Shown: positions 50,274 through 58,762, numbered from the stretch's first letter. The stretch: DNA of 64,000 nucleotides from Lentisphaeria bacterium UBA1791 (GCA_002314455.1 DCFZ01000036.1:75940-139939), one strand, 5' to 3'. The notes: generated by a model not told the origin, from the letters alone. Numbers and translations: made by a program.

Positions 50274-50738
50274 TTACGCCTGCGGCTTTTCCTCTTTTTT
50301 TGCCGCCTGCAAGGCAGTAATTTGTTTTTTCACCTCGCGCTTACCGGTGGAGCGAAGCGCGCAAAGTTTTTCTTTTTGTACCGCGCGCGGCGAAGTCCTG
50401 CCCTGCTCCCACAAGCTGACCGTATGGGGCGCGACGTCGAGCAGCGCGGCGAGCATTTCCTGCGTCACATTCAACTTTTTGCGGAGCCGAACGATGCCTT
50501 TGGCATTCATCCGCAACTTGACGGGGGCTTCGCTCTTGCAGGACTGGGCTGCGGCAAACGGCGACACCTTGTCCAACGCGCTCAACCGCTTTTCCAGATT
50601 GACGACGAGCTTCTTTTCCTCCGCCAACTGATGGCGGAGCATCGAAACGCTCTTTTCCAGCGCCTGCGTTGCGATCCGGATCTCCTTGCGGGCGAGCCGG
50701 CGAATCTCGTCACTTAAGACCTGCTTGATGTCGGGCAT
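50274..50738 (-). CDS. Small regulator with coiled coil and XRE-type helix-turn-helix
   Basis: 154 residues. The first 60 or so are a charged coiled coil; a helix-turn-helix of the XRE type spans about 80-120 (GIVRLRKKLNVTQEMLAALLDVAPHTVSLWEQGR, with the TQEMLAALLDV helix and SxWExG recognition end); a Lys/Ala-rich tail follows. It would bind DNA as a dimer. A TTGACA/TGTCAA inverted repeat overlaps its own promoter boxes, suggesting autoregulation. AAAGGGA precedes the ATG. It may be co-transcribed with frr. Target genes are unknown. Confidence 0.82.
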   Translation of the reverse strand: MPDIKQVLSDEIRRLARKEIRIATQALEKSVSMLRHQLAEEKKLVVNLEKRLSALDKVSPFAAAQSCKSEAPVKLRMNAKGIVRLRKKLNVTQEMLAALLDVAPHTVSLWEQGRTSPRAVQKEKLCALRSTGKREVKKQITALQAAKKEEKPQA

Positions 50739-50789
50739 GATTTTTCCCTTTCGTAATTTTGGATATTGCAGTTGACCTGTATATTTGAC

Positions 50790-50817
50790 AATATAACGCA
50801 GCTTTTTATTTTGTCAA
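50790..50817 (-). promoter_or_regulatory. Promoter and possible operator of the HTH regulator gene
   Basis: Minus strand TTGACA (50817-50812), 16-bp spacer, TATATT (50795-50790). The -35 forms an inverted repeat with TGTCAA (50790-50785), which overlaps the -10 end by one base, a layout expected of an autorepressed gene. Confidence 0.6.
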
Positions 50818-50885
50818 GCATCTTTGACGTAAAGAACGTTTTTTTCGCTCAAAAAAGTTCGCAGATGCGACACAAAAGAGGCGTT

Positions 50886-51557
50886 TTATTCGTACAGCGC
50901 AGTCCCGATACGGACGATGGTCGAACCGCAGGCGATAGCAGTTTCAAAATCGCCGCTCATCCCCATCGAAAGATACGGCAACGTAATCTGCAACGATTTT
51001 TCCAACTCGTCGCGCAACGCGGCAAGTCCGCAAAAGACGTTTTTCAGCATCGCCTCGTCGGCGTGGTTGGGCGCCATCGTCATCAGGCCCTTGAAATTGA
51101 AATTCCGGCAACTCGCGGCAAGCCGTGCCGCTTCGCGCGCTTCATCGACCGTAAAACCGCCTTTGCTCGCTTCGCCGGAAACGTTGACTTCAATCATCAC
51201 GTCGGGACGACGCTTTTCCTCGCCGCAGATGCGGTCGACGCGCTCGATGACGGCAAGCGTATCCAGCGCGTGGATCACCTGCGCACACTTGACGACTTTG
51301 CGCACTTTGTTGCTCTGCAAGGGACCGATGAAATGCCAGACGATGTCGGCGGGCAATGCCGCGCTTTTGCGGAGCAATTCCGGTTCGCGGTTTTCGGCGA
51401 AATTGCGCAAACCAAGCTCGTAAAGCGCCTTTACCTGCGGCAGATCGACGCTTTTGGTCACGGCGAGAAACAATATTTCTTCCGACGCGCGGCCGGATTT
51501 TTGCGCCGCGGCGGCGAGCCGCGCCGAAAGCGCCCGGTAATTTTCAGGGATCGTCAT
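50886..51557 (-). CDS. yggS: YggS-family PLP-binding protein (PLP homeostasis)
   Basis: 223 residues, alanine-racemase-like barrel without the second domain. These proteins bind pyridoxal phosphate and keep PLP levels stable. The Lys-containing strand is LFLAVTKSVDLPQVKALYELG, followed by FAENREPELLRKSAALP, WHFIGPLQSNKVR, MIEVNVSGEASKGGF and the phosphate site LSMGMSGDFETAIACGSTIVRIGTALY (MGMSxDxExAI, GxTxVRIG). The start overlaps the cysE stop by four bases. It is the last gene of the lipoprotein-yicC-cysE-yggS operon. Confidence 0.94.
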   Translation of the reverse strand: MTIPENYRALSARLAAAAQKSGRASEEILFLAVTKSVDLPQVKALYELGLRNFAENREPELLRKSAALPADIVWHFIGPLQSNKVRKVVKCAQVIHALDTLAVIERVDRICGEEKRRPDVMIEVNVSGEASKGGFTVDEAREAARLAASCRNFNFKGLMTMAPNHADEAMLKNVFCGLAALRDELEKSLQITLPYLSMGMSGDFETAIACGSTIVRIGTALYE

Positions 51558-52462
51558 TTTTTCTGTTCCGAAGCGAATTTCACCGTATGTTCCGGCGGAC
51601 GGGCGGTGATTTTGGCGCCCTCCGGCAGACTTTCCGTCAGCCAGACGTTGCCGCCGACCACGGCGTTGTCGCCGATGGTGATATCGCCCAACACCGACGC
51701 TCCGGAGTAAATCGTCACGTTGTTGCCGATGGTCGGGTGGCGCTTGTTGCCTTTAATCAGCATGCCGCAGGCGTCTTTCGGGAAGCTCACCGCGCCAAGC
51801 GTCACGCCCTGATAGATGCGGACGTTGTCGCCGATGATCGCGGTCTCGCCGACGACGACGCCGGTGCCGTGATCGATGAAAATGCCGCTGCCGAGTTTCG
51901 CGCCGGGATTGATGTCGATCCCGGTGACGGTGTGCGCGTATTCGGTCATCATCCGCGGGACGAGCGGCACCTTTTGCAGATAGAGCAAATGCGCCAACCG
52001 CTGAATGGTGATCGCTTTCAGCCCCGGATAACTGACGATGATCTCGTCGTAATTTTTCGCAGCGGGATCACCGGCAAAAGCGGCGGCGACGTCGAGCTTG
52101 ACGATCTCGCGCAGATCGGGCAATTTCAGGATCACGCTGTCGGCGATCCCGGAGCAATACGATTCATCGGTGCCGCACTTTTCCGGCGCGGGGCACTTGG
52201 GGGAATCCGCGCAGGGGCGGCGCATCGTGCGCTGCAATATGCCCAGCAACTCCTCGCGGATCGCGCGCAGTTTGCCTTCGGTCGACTTTTCCTCCAGATT
52301 GCGGATGAATCCGGGGAAAAGCATTTCCAGAAGTTTTTCCGTCAGCGCGATCACTTCATTGCGGCGCGGCAGATTGTCGAAACCGCCGGGATTCACGCCG
52401 ACGTTGTCAGCGTAAGTGGCATCCAGTTTTTTCGCCAGGGCTTTTAATTCGTCACGGTTCAT
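51554..52462 (-). CDS. cysE: Serine O-acetyltransferase
   Basis: 302 residues, longer than E. coli CysE (about 270) because of an N-terminal helical region. It makes O-acetylserine for cysteine synthesis. The left-handed beta helix is built from hexapeptide repeats (GIDINPGAKLGSGIFIDHGTGVVVGETAIIGD, with the catalytic His in IDHGTGVVVGE), then VRIYQGVTLG and KRHPTIGNNVTIYSGASVLGDITIGD. A Cys-rich insert (CADSPKCPAPEKCGTDESYC, near 84-107) is an unusual extra seen in the EpsC/SerAT-like branch. It is followed by yggS with overlap. Confidence 0.92.
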   Translation of the reverse strand: MNRDELKALAKKLDATYADNVGVNPGGFDNLPRRNEVIALTEKLLEMLFPGFIRNLEEKSTEGKLRAIREELLGILQRTMRRPCADSPKCPAPEKCGTDESYCSGIADSVILKLPDLREIVKLDVAAAFAGDPAAKNYDEIIVSYPGLKAITIQRLAHLLYLQKVPLVPRMMTEYAHTVTGIDINPGAKLGSGIFIDHGTGVVVGETAIIGDNVRIYQGVTLGAVSFPKDACGMLIKGNKRHPTIGNNVTIYSGASVLGDITIGDNAVVGGNVWLTESLPEGAKITARPPEHTVKFASEQKK

Positions 52463-52468
52463 CGTCGA

Positions 52469-53347
52469 TTACTCCACGTTTTGGATCTGCTCGCGCAATT
52501 TTTCCAATTCGCTCTTAAAGAGGACGAGCAGCGGAGAAACCTCCACGCCGCCCGCCTTGTTGCCGAGCGTCGTGATCTCGCGGAAAGATTCCTGGATCAG
52601 GAAGTCCATGCTCCGCCCGGCAGGGCGATCGGAATCGAGGAAATTCCGGAACTGCACGAAATGGCTTTTGAGCCGCGTGATCTCTTCGGTCACGTCGGCA
52701 TGATCGGCGTAAAAAAGCACCTCGCGCAACAACTGCTCGTCGTTCGCCGGCACGCTGATGCGTTCGGCTTTGAGCTTGCCGAGAATGCGCTGTTTCTGCA
52801 ATTCGGGCACTTTGGCGACGATCGGCTCGATCTTGGCGAGGGTTTCCTCGAGCAACTGCAACCGTTTGAGCGTATCAAGTTTGAGCGCTTCGCCCTCGAC
52901 GGCGCGCATATGCTGATAGCGCTCGATCGCCTGATCGAGCACCGCCATAAAGGCGTCCGCGATGCCGGGGGCGTCCGGATCGAATGCCTCGGTCGTGACG
53001 ACGCCGGGCGCCGAAATCAGCGCTTCGACGTCGACGTCGTCCGGCAACTGACACGCCGTGCGGACGGCGCGGCAACTTTCGACGAGCGTACGCAACCACG
53101 CCTGATCGATCTTGGCGCCGGAACCGCTGCCCGTCGAACGGTGCCACGCACCGCGCAACGAGATGGAACCGCGCGAGATCACCGCCGCCATTTTCTGCCG
53201 GATCGCATTTTCAAAGCTGCCGAATTCAGCCGGCAGACTGCAACGCAATTCAAACTGCTTGCGGTTGACCGAAGAGATTTCCAGCGACAAAACACTCCCC
53301 GGAGCGACTTCGCCGTCCGCCTTGCCGAAACCTGTCATGCTGAACAT
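52469..53347 (-). CDS. yicC: YicC-family endoribonuclease
   Basis: 292 residues, normal length. YicC-type proteins are RNA endonucleases linked to stationary-phase survival and to decay of small RNAs. Family features: MFSMTGFGKADGEV start with EISSVNRKQFEL, central acidic and helical section, and the C-terminal signature GRSMDFLIQESFREITTLGNKAG. It starts one base after the upstream lipoprotein gene and ends six bases before cysE, so it is in the middle of that operon. Confidence 0.94.
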   Translation of the reverse strand: MFSMTGFGKADGEVAPGSVLSLEISSVNRKQFELRCSLPAEFGSFENAIRQKMAAVISRGSISLRGAWHRSTGSGSGAKIDQAWLRTLVESCRAVRTACQLPDDVDVEALISAPGVVTTEAFDPDAPGIADAFMAVLDQAIERYQHMRAVEGEALKLDTLKRLQLLEETLAKIEPIVAKVPELQKQRILGKLKAERISVPANDEQLLREVLFYADHADVTEEITRLKSHFVQFRNFLDSDRPAGRSMDFLIQESFREITTLGNKAGGVEVSPLLVLFKSELEKLREQIQNVE

Positions 53348-53348
53348 G

Positions 53349-54131
53349 TTAACGCTCCTTTACACTTTCCATCAACGGCGTGTTGAAATTTTCCGGCGTC
53401 TTGACCACGGAAAGCGTGTGTTGCTTCGCCTCATCCGCCGTTAAAATACCGGCGAAGAGGATATTCCACCCCGCAAGTTCCTCGGTGGAGTACCCGGTGA
53501 AGACCGCCCGGCGATCCCCGAGTTCCCAAATGAGAGAATACTGCTTGTTTTTCGTCAGCATTTCCTTTTTGGCGGCGACGGCGTCGGCGCTCTCGTCCAG
53601 ATTCGTCTTGAAGTTGACGTCAAAATTGCTTTCGACCAGCGTGGGATAGGTGTAGCGCACCAAGTTGATCTCTGCGGTCGTCAGACCGTCGGTCAAGTTG
53701 TGCAGCAGATACTCGCGGGATTGCGAAAGCATCGGGTCCTGCGCCTGTGCCGATTTGTGGAACTTCTTGCGGATCAAACGGTTCGGCGACCAGTATTGCA
53801 TTCTTTCCTCGGAAAAGCCACAGACCATATAGATCTCGTCCCGACCGGGTATCTCCCACGCGACGCAGATCTGGCGGATATAGGAACTCGACTGCTGCCA
53901 CGGCCCCAGATCATTGGGATCGCCGACGCCCTCGCCGACGAGCAACAAGGGGTCGTTGTAGCGCACATAGCAAACCTGATCCGCCGTCAATTCCGGCGCG
54001 TGCTCAAGCAGGAACTCGCGGGCGTCGTCCGCCGCCCGGGATTGATAAAATTGATCGCTCTTGCAACCTGCCGACAGCAATGCCAGTACGCCGCAAAGCG
54101 CCGCGAAACTTCCGATCAATGATTTTTTCAT
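53349..54131 (-). CDS. Putative lipoprotein, first gene of the yicC-cysE operon
   Basis: 260 residues from the ATG at 54131, which has GGGAG eight bases upstream and a normal signal peptide; an ATG 15 bases earlier is less likely. Lipobox LSAGC (Cys23). The mature protein has two similar halves: each contains a segment like AREFLLEHAPELTADQVCYVRYNDP / SREYLLHNLTDGLTTAEINLVRYTYP (only the pattern REYLL...T..E...VRY is meant), so it is an internal duplication of about 115 residues. No family recognised. Confidence 0.78.
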   Translation of the reverse strand: MKKSLIGSFAALCGVLALLSAGCKSDQFYQSRAADDAREFLLEHAPELTADQVCYVRYNDPLLLVGEGVGDPNDLGPWQQSSSYIRQICVAWEIPGRDEIYMVCGFSEERMQYWSPNRLIRKKFHKSAQAQDPMLSQSREYLLHNLTDGLTTAEINLVRYTYPTLVESNFDVNFKTNLDESADAVAAKKEMLTKNKQYSLIWELGDRRAVFTGYSTEELAGWNILFAGILTADEAKQHTLSVVKTPENFNTPLMESVKER

Positions 54132-54162
54132 AAAAAGGACTCCCATTCCCGTTCATTTTTAG

Positions 54163-54191
54163 AATATACTTTAAGAAAGCGCAAACTTCAA
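54163..54191 (-). promoter_or_regulatory. Promoter of the lipoprotein-yicC-cysE-yggS operon
   Basis: Minus strand TTGAAG (54191-54186), 17-bp spacer, TATATT (54168-54163), 32 bases before the start codon. Confidence 0.65.
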
Positions 54192-54224
54192 CCCGAAAAT
54201 GTTTTTTTATCGAAAGATCAGCGC

Positions 54225-54253
54225 TTGTCAAAGCGCAAACGATGCTGTATATT
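54225..54253 (+). promoter_or_regulatory. Promoter of rnhC-CYTH-rarA operon
   Basis: TTGTCA (54225-54230), 17-bp spacer, TATATT (54248-54253), 33 bases before the rnhC ATG. The flanking GCGCTTGTCAAAGCGC is partly palindromic. Confidence 0.7.
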
Positions 54254-54285
54254 AAAACCGTCAAAACAAACAACAAGGTTTTTTT

Positions 54286-55203
54286 ATGGCGGGTTTCGTC
54301 TGTCAGATCACAAAGGAACAGTGCGCGCAACTGCGCACGTTGCTCGAAAGCAGGGGATGGGAATTTTCCACCTGTCCCTATGCCGAATACCGGGCGGCTT
54401 CAGAGGCGGATCACGTCAACGCCACCGCCTACACTTCCGGCAAGCTCGTCGTTCAGGGGCGCGGCACGGAGGAATTCGTGCAATTCACCCTCGAGCCGGA
54501 AATTCTGCACACTTTCACCTACGGCTACACGCCGGAAGAGATTTCCGGGATCGTCGTCACCCCCCACGGCGGCGTGGACGAGAGCGGCAAGGGCGATTTT
54601 TTCGGTCCGCTCGTCGTCGCGGCGGTCTACGCCGACGCCGGCACCGCGCCGCTCTTGCGTCAGATCGGCGCCTGTGACTCGAAGCAGGTTTCCAGCAACA
54701 AGAAACTGCTCGATATGGCGGCGAAGATCCGCGCGGCAATCCCCGGGCAGTTCACCGTGCTCACGCTGAAGCCGGAAACCTACAACCGCCTCTACCGCCA
54801 GATCGGCAACTTGAACCGTCTGCTCGCGTGGGGGCACGCCCGGTCGATCGAAAATCTGCTCGAACTGGTGCCGGATTGTCCGCGGATGCTTTCCGATAAA
54901 TTCGGCAATGAACTTTTGATCAAGCGCGCCTTGATGGAGCGCGGCAGAAAGATCGTCCTCGACCAGCAAGTGCGCGCCGAAAGCGACGTCGCCGTCGCCG
55001 CCGCGAGCTTCCTCGCCCGCGAAGGTTTCCTGCGCGGCATGGAAAAACTTTCCGCCGAGATCGGCGTTGAACTTCCGCGCGGCGCGGGGCCGCAGGTCAA
55101 AGTCGTCGGCAAGATGCTGTTGGAAAAACACGGGCCCGCCGTTTTTGAGCGTTGCGCCAAGACCCATTTCAAGACCTATCAGGAGTTGTGCCATGGGCTG
55201 TGA
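54286..55203 (+). CDS. rnhC: Ribonuclease HIII
   Basis: 305 residues. It cleaves the RNA strand of RNA-DNA hybrids. The N-terminal TBP-like domain (about 1-90) that distinguishes HIII from HII is present; the catalytic domain begins VDESGKGDFFGPLVVAAVY with the Asp-Glu-Gly metal site and continues with GACDSKQVSSNKK and DQQVRAESDVAVAAASFLARE. The C-terminus carries KTHFKTYQEL. The ribosome site is poor (A-rich). The CYTH gene starts 11 bases inside its end. RNase HIII is typical of Gram-positives, Chlamydiae and other PVC bacteria. Confidence 0.95.
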   Translation: MAGFVCQITKEQCAQLRTLLESRGWEFSTCPYAEYRAASEADHVNATAYTSGKLVVQGRGTEEFVQFTLEPEILHTFTYGYTPEEISGIVVTPHGGVDESGKGDFFGPLVVAAVYADAGTAPLLRQIGACDSKQVSSNKKLLDMAAKIRAAIPGQFTVLTLKPETYNRLYRQIGNLNRLLAWGHARSIENLLELVPDCPRMLSDKFGNELLIKRALMERGRKIVLDQQVRAESDVAVAAASFLAREGFLRGMEKLSAEIGVELPRGAGPQVKVVGKMLLEKHGPAVFERCAKTHFKTYQELCHGL

Positions 55204-55678
55204 GATCGAACGGAAATTCCTCGTCCGCGACGATTCGTGGAAACCTCTGGTTCACGAAAAGCACCACCTGATCCAAGGGTACGCCGCTCCCGGCGGGGCG
55301 CTCGGCACCATCCGTTTTCGCGTGATCGACGATGCGCACGCTTTTTTGACGCTCAAAGGGCGTTTGCACGGCATCGCGCGCAGCGAATTTGAATACGAAT
55401 TGCCCGTCGCCGACGTGCGCGAAATGCTCCACTTGTTTTCGTGCGGAGCCGTCGTCGAAAAGATCCGCCACATCGTCCCCGCGGGGCAATACGTGTGGGA
55501 GATCGACGAATTTCTCGGCGACAACGCCGGACTGGTCGTCGCGGAAATCGAATTGCCGGAAATCGACGCCGATTTTCCCCGCCCCGCGTGGCTGGGCGAG
55601 GAAGTCAGTATGGACAAACGTTACGGCAACGGCTCGTTGAGCAAAATGCCGTTTTGCCGGTGGGACAAGGAAAAATGA
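55193..55678 (+). CDS. CYTH-domain protein (triphosphate tunnel metalloenzyme)
   Basis: 161 residues from the ATG at 55193, which lies inside the end of rnhC. The CYTH hallmark EIERKFLVRDD is at residues 4-14, followed by alternating charged strands (TIRFRVIDDAHAFLTLKGR, SEFEYELPVAD, VWEIDEFLGDNAGLVVAEIEL) that build the eight-strand tunnel. Members hydrolyse inorganic triphosphate or thiamine triphosphate, or make cAMP (class IV cyclase). The short size fits a triphosphatase such as YgiF-N or NE1496. The stop overlaps the rarA start (ATGA). Confidence 0.9.
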   Translation: MGCEIERKFLVRDDSWKPLVHEKHHLIQGYAAPGGALGTIRFRVIDDAHAFLTLKGRLHGIARSEFEYELPVADVREMLHLFSCGAVVEKIRHIVPAGQYVWEIDEFLGDNAGLVVAEIELPEIDADFPRPAWLGEEVSMDKRYGNGSLSKMPFCRWDKEK

Positions 55679-56991
55679 GCGATCTTTTCAACGAAGACGG
55701 CCTCTTTGCCGATCAGGTGAGCCGCCCGCTCGCCGACCGGATGCGCCCGGACTGCATTGATTCGATCTTCGGGCAGGAAGAACTTCTCGGCGACGGCGCG
55801 CCGTTGCGGCGGATGATCGACTCGGGCAAAATTTCAAGTTTTATCCTCTGGGGCCCCCCCGGATGCGGCAAAACGACGCTGGCGCGGATCCTCGCCTCGT
55901 GCGCCAATATGCACTTCGTCGCGCTTTCCGCCGTTTTTTCCGGCGTCGCCGATCTGCGCCGCGCCTTTGACGAAGCGAAAATGCGCCGGCAATCCGGCGT
56001 GGCGACGCTCCTCTTTGTCGACGAGATCCACCGCTTCAACCGCGCCCAGCAGGACGGATTTTTGCCCTACGTCGAAAACGGTACGGTCGTCCTCGTCGGC
56101 GCGACGACGGAAAACCCATCCTTTGAACTCAACAGCGCGTTGCTTTCGCGCTGTAAGGTTTTTGTGATGAAGCCGCTCGACGACGCCGCGCTCGGCAAGT
56201 TGATTGACAAGGCGGAAGCGTTGATGGCGCGCAAGCTCCCGCTCGACGACGAGGCGCGCTTGACCCTCATCGAACTTGCCGACGGCGACGGCAGATACTT
56301 CATCAATCTGATGGAATCGGTCTTCGATTTGACGGCGCAAAACGAAACGCTCGACAAAGATGCCTTGCTCAAGATCGTGCAACAGCGCGCCCCGGCTTAC
56401 GACAAAGACCGCGAAGGGCACTACAATCTGATCAGCGCACTCCACAAATCGTTGCGCGGTTCCGACACCGACGCGGCGATGTATTACGCCGCGCGCATGC
56501 TTGCCGGCGGCGAAGACCCGCTTTACATTTTGCGCCGCCTCACCCGCTTTGCGATGGAGGACGTCGGTCTCGCCGACCCCCTGGCGCTGCAGACGGCAAT
56601 CGCCGCGTGGGATGCCTACGAAAGGCTCGGTTCTCCCGAGGGCGATATCGCGATCTTTGAACTGGTCGCCTTTCTCGGTACCGCGCCGAAATCCAACGCC
56701 GCAGACAAGGCGGCGATGCTCGCACGGCGCGCCGCGCAGAAATACGGTTCGCTGATGCCGCCGGCGCACATTCTGAATGCGCCGACCAAATTGATGAAAG
56801 AGCTCGGCTACGGCAAAGACTACTGTTACGACCACGATACGCCGGAAGGTTTTTCCGGGCAGAACTACTTCCCCGACAAAATGCCGCGCCAGAAATTTTA
56901 TCTGCCCGTCGAGCGCGGTTTCGAGCGCGAAATCAAGAAACGGCTCGAATACTGGGAAAAACTCCGGCGCGAAAAAAATCAATCCAAGTGA
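55675..56991 (+). CDS. rarA: Replication-associated recombination protein A (AAA+ ATPase)
   Basis: 438 residues from the ATG at 55675, overlapping the CYTH stop; an earlier reading from 55441 would lie inside that gene. RarA (MgsA/Mgs1/WRNIP1) is a clamp-loader-like AAA+ protein that acts at stalled forks. Walker A is LWGPPGCGKTTLAR, Walker B LLFVDEIHRFN, sensor 1 VLVGATTENPSFELN and the Arg finger SALLSRC. The C-terminal tetramer domain follows with GEDPLYILRRLTRFAMEDVGLADP and the final YYPDKMPRQKFY-type segment. It ends the rnhC operon. Confidence 0.95.
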   Translation: MSDLFNEDGLFADQVSRPLADRMRPDCIDSIFGQEELLGDGAPLRRMIDSGKISSFILWGPPGCGKTTLARILASCANMHFVALSAVFSGVADLRRAFDEAKMRRQSGVATLLFVDEIHRFNRAQQDGFLPYVENGTVVLVGATTENPSFELNSALLSRCKVFVMKPLDDAALGKLIDKAEALMARKLPLDDEARLTLIELADGDGRYFINLMESVFDLTAQNETLDKDALLKIVQQRAPAYDKDREGHYNLISALHKSLRGSDTDAAMYYAARMLAGGEDPLYILRRLTRFAMEDVGLADPLALQTAIAAWDAYERLGSPEGDIAIFELVAFLGTAPKSNAADKAAMLARRAAQKYGSLMPPAHILNAPTKLMKELGYGKDYCYDHDTPEGFSGQNYFPDKMPRQKFYLPVERGFEREIKKRLEYWEKLRREKNQSK

Positions 56992-56998
56992 TTTTTTC

Positions 56999-57027
56999 TT
57001 GACTTTCCACAAAAGAGATGGTATTGT
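56999..57027 (+). promoter_or_regulatory. Promoter of the 57.1 kb secreted module gene
   Basis: TTGACT (56999-57004), 17-bp spacer, TATTGT (57022-57027), 48 bases before the ATG. Confidence 0.6.
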
Positions 57028-57074
57028 ATTTAGCTGTGCCGAAAAAAAGCACAAAAAACAAAAAGGGAAAACAA

Positions 57075-57590
57075 ATGAAAAAAATGTTCCTCGCTCTCCT
57101 CACGGGCGCGGCCGCTCTCTGCGGCGCCGCCGAATACCGCATCGAAGCCAACGACATGACGCAAGCCGAAAACAGCGAATGGCGCGACCATTGCGCCGGC
57201 ACCAACGGCCATATGCTCTATGCGACCAAAAAAGATTCTGTGCTCACCGGCACCTATCAGATCCCCGAAGCCGGTTCCTACGCGGTCTGGGTCCACACGC
57301 AGACCAACAACGAAGGCTGGCGCAAAGTCCAGCTCAAGATCAACGACGCCTCCTTCGGCAAGTTCGGCGATGAGAAGATCAAGGACTTTAAGAAGCCCTG
57401 CCTGATCTGGAAAAAAGCGATGCTTCCCCTCAAAGCGGAAGCCAACCAGATCATCAAAGTCAAGATCATCGCCGGCGCCAACGCCCGTATCGATTGCATC
57501 GTTTTGAGCAGCAATCCGGACTTCAACCCCTCCGCGATGGACGAAGCCTCCGTCGTCGACGCCACCGAGGCGCTTGAATCCGCGGAATAA
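57075..57590 (+). CDS. Secreted stand-alone carbohydrate-binding-like module
   Basis: 171 residues from the ATG at 57075, with AGGGA upstream. Signal peptide about 1-18 (LLTGAAALCGAAE). The remaining part is one beta-sandwich module (YRIEANDMTQAENSEW, AGSYAVWVHTQTNNEGWRK, ARIDCIVLSSNPDF) that is plainly related to residues 20-150 of the acetylxylan esterase at 28-29.7 kb; GDEK, WIWxK/LIWKK and ANARID match directly. It probably binds glycans or glycoproteins outside the cell. The tail is acidic. It has its own promoter and terminator. Confidence 0.8.
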   Translation: MKKMFLALLTGAAALCGAAEYRIEANDMTQAENSEWRDHCAGTNGHMLYATKKDSVLTGTYQIPEAGSYAVWVHTQTNNEGWRKVQLKINDASFGKFGDEKIKDFKKPCLIWKKAMLPLKAEANQIIKVKIIAGANARIDCIVLSSNPDFNPSAMDEASVVDATEALESAE

Positions 57591-57608
57591 GCGTTTTTCG
57601 ACGTTTCC

Positions 57609-57644
57609 GGCGCGGAGCGAACTTTTTCGCCCCGCGCTTTTTTT
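57609..57644 (+). terminator. Intrinsic terminator after the secreted module gene
   Basis: Stem GCGCGG (57610-57615) and CCGCGC (57632-57637) with a GGC/GCC-like inner pairing, followed by seven T. Confidence 0.75.
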
Positions 57645-57677
57645 GTTTGGAAATCGGCGTTTTCACCTCGTTTCAGA

Positions 57678-57706
57678 TTGACAAAACACCGCGCGCGTGC
57701 TAATTT
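57678..57706 (+). promoter_or_regulatory. Promoter of metallophosphoesterase-GH78 operon
   Basis: TTGACA (57678-57683), 17-bp spacer, TAATTT (57701-57706). The predicted RNA start near 57713 makes the downstream ATG at 57752 the likelier start of the first gene. Confidence 0.65.
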
Positions 57707-57751
57707 TTATCGGGCATGAGCCAAAAAAATCAAAAATGGAAAGTAGATCCT

Positions 57752-58756
57752 ATGTCTGACAAACGTCGCGGCATCGTCCGCAAATGCATCAAAATGGCCG
57801 CGTGGAGTTGCGGCGTCGCCGCGTTGATCGTTTTCCTTTTGTCGGCGCTCGTCTATTACTGGAACAATCAGAAAAAGCTCGAGCACATTTCCGCCCCCGC
57901 AGGAAAAATGTTCTGTCCCGACCGGAAAGGATGTCACTTCGCCGTGCTCGGCGATGTCGTCGTCAACACCGCGCTCTTTTCCACGGTTTACGACGCCGCG
58001 CTCAAGGAAGAGCCTGAATTCGTCCTTCTGCTCGGCGACATCGTACCGCGTCACGACCAGCAGATCGTCAACGTTTCTTCGCGGCAGATGAAAAAAGTCC
58101 TCCAAGACAAAATGGTTTGCCCGATTCCCGGCAACCACGACGTCGCCGCCAAAGGCGAAGACTGCGATCACTTGCGGCACTACCGGACTCTTTTCGGATC
58201 TGGCAGTTACTTTTTCACCTACGGCGACACGCTTTTTTACGCGCTTGACAACAGCCGGCTGACCTTCAGCGATGAAGATTTTGCGCAAATGCGCGACACC
58301 CTTTCCCTGTTGCGGCCGTTGTACAGAAACTTCGTCTTTTACATGCACGCGCCCCCCGAGACCGCCTGTCCGGGATTCAACCGCAAGATGATGAATGAAA
58401 AAGATTCCCTCAAGCTGGAGGCGCTGTTGAAGGAATTTCAGGTGACCGTCACGTTTTGCGGTCACTTGCACCAATACGTCGAAACCCGTTACGCCGATGC
58501 GCCGCTGTACGTCGTCCGCGCGTCGGGGCAAGGTGATTTCGACTGGGGCTATCTGGACGTCAGGATCGCCGACGGCAACGTGGTGGTGCGCGATGTCATC
58601 GTCCCTTGGCACGGCAGGCGAATGACGCTTTTTCCCGACTGGGAAGAATTCAAACTGATCCAAGTTTGCACGAGCGGTGCGTTTCTGCTGATCGGCGGAG
58701 CGTTGCTCCTCATCTCGCTGGGGTCGGCAGTCGCGTTGAAGTTCATTGAGGAGTAA
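57752..58756 (+). CDS. Membrane-anchored metallophosphoesterase
   Basis: 334 residues from the ATG at 57752; an ATG at 57716 would sit almost at the RNA start. Transmembrane segments at about 14-36 and near the C-terminus (LLIGGALLLISLGSAVAL) put the catalytic domain between two membrane helices. Calcineurin-like motifs: LLGDIVPR, CPIPGNHDV, FYMHAPP and CGHLHQYVET. The first motif reads FAVLGDVVVNT, lacking the usual Asp-x-His, so metal site 1 may be changed. The GH78-like gene follows after six bases with GAGGAG between them. Confidence 0.82.
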   Translation: MSDKRRGIVRKCIKMAAWSCGVAALIVFLLSALVYYWNNQKKLEHISAPAGKMFCPDRKGCHFAVLGDVVVNTALFSTVYDAALKEEPEFVLLLGDIVPRHDQQIVNVSSRQMKKVLQDKMVCPIPGNHDVAAKGEDCDHLRHYRTLFGSGSYFFTYGDTLFYALDNSRLTFSDEDFAQMRDTLSLLRPLYRNFVFYMHAPPETACPGFNRKMMNEKDSLKLEALLKEFQVTVTFCGHLHQYVETRYADAPLYVVRASGQGDFDWGYLDVRIADGNVVVRDVIVPWHGRRMTLFPDWEEFKLIQVCTSGAFLLIGGALLLISLGSAVALKFIEE

Positions 58757-58762
58757 CTTTTT

